Shown: positions 44,002 to 44,589 of the stretch, piece after piece
How positions within the stretch are numbered: the stretch's first letter is position 1
How the letters are laid out: every line of letters starts with the position of its first letter
Origin: Candidatus Aenigmatarchaeota archaeon
GTDB lineage: Archaea > Aenigmatarchaeota > Aenigmatarchaeia > QMZP01
NCBI GenBank assembly: GCA_030670085.1
Contig: DAOVCJ010000005.1
Span: 1-44,589 of the forward strand
Reading direction: 5' to 3'
Length of the DNA stretch: 44,589 nt
The notes under the pieces: model-generated
Database searches by the model: none
Seen by the model: the letters and a program-made list of their open reading frames with translations, nothing else
What the model was told of the DNA's origin: nothing
Program-made: the position numbers and the translations under genes

Positions 44002-44553
44002 ATGGAGAGATCTGAAAAGACGAAGCCTATTGATTATGCTCGTTCTGAGACCTTAGAAGACCTTTCAAAGATCGAGCTGTATTTGGAGGCTAACCCTCGA
44101 AATCCTGAAGTGAGCGAATTTCCCCTGGTTTCTTTTGGTTACCGTTCCTGCAATGCCATATCCCTTTCAAACGGGAGGAAGGTTGGTCTATGCCATATAG
44201 ATGGAAATGATATTTCATACAATTTAGATAAGATGGTTAAGGATTTTGGTGTTCCTCTAAATGAATTGAAGGCCATTCCTGTGGCTGGTTCTGGCATGAA
44301 AAAAATGAAAGAATCTTGTAAGGACTTTGGTATAGATGTAGTGAACTGGTATCAGGATGATTACCATGTGGATGATTCGGGAGAAATGATTTTTTATCCT
44401 AGAGACGTACTTGTTATCCCTTCTTTAAAAGAAGTGATAATCTACACTCAGAAAGGAAGAGTGTACAAACTTTTCGATTCTTATTTTGAATTAACCCCAG
44501 AATTTATGCTTTTTAATAAAACCATCAATCGGGCTCATACTGAAAAAATATAA
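44002..44553 (+). CDS. Hypothetical protein
   Basis: MERSEKTKPIDYARSETLEDLSKIELYLEANPRNPEV...; intact ORF with upstream AT-rich element. Confidence 0.6.
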   Translation: MERSEKTKPIDYARSETLEDLSKIELYLEANPRNPEVSEFPLVSFGYRSCNAISLSNGRKVGLCHIDGNDISYNLDKMVKDFGVPLNELKAIPVAGSGMKKMKESCKDFGIDVVNWYQDDYHVDDSGEMIFYPRDVLVIPSLKEVIIYTQKGRVYKLFDSYFELTPEFMLFNKTINRAHTEKI

Positions 44554-44589
44554 AAAATTACATTTTTCTAATTGAAGGTTTAAAAAGGA

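Overview
The window is archaeal. Evidence: a tRNA-Thr with a bulge-helix-bulge intron, BRE/TATA-type promoters, a DUF357 protein and many small Zn-ribbon and membrane proteins. The genome style (small proteins, very large Cys-rich surface proteins) fits a DPANN-like lineage, but that is inference. Housekeeping content: Mrp antiporter subunits, MBL hydrolase, glutaredoxin, AIM24, GT2, EndoIII-like glycosylase, PEP synthase, carbamate kinase + ornithine carbamoyltransferase, YbjQ, methyltransferase, YhfC, PspC, UPF0182, NUDIX, OB-fold protein. Accessory content: several large secreted/anchored proteins, a GGDEF protein, a solitary Cas4/RecB-like nuclease and a Doc-RHH toxin-antitoxin candidate. 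The most unusual object is the protein at 7424..9118. It has about seven homing-endonuclease-associated-type repeats followed by a C-terminal segment that reads like bacterial sigma-70 region 2, which is unexpected in an archaeon. Other notable points: the 19-unit Cys-rich vWA giant gene with a ~560-bp internal duplication and an apparent 62-bp frameshifting deletion at its 3' end; a Kazal-like domain plus a three-copy unassigned domain in 39161..42157; an 84-nt tRNA intron; a promoter-proximal motif shared by the GGDEF gene and 32574..32993; a palindrome next to the TATA box of the Kazal-like gene; and short relics of the 38666 gene tail. All calls are by eye; no database search was run.
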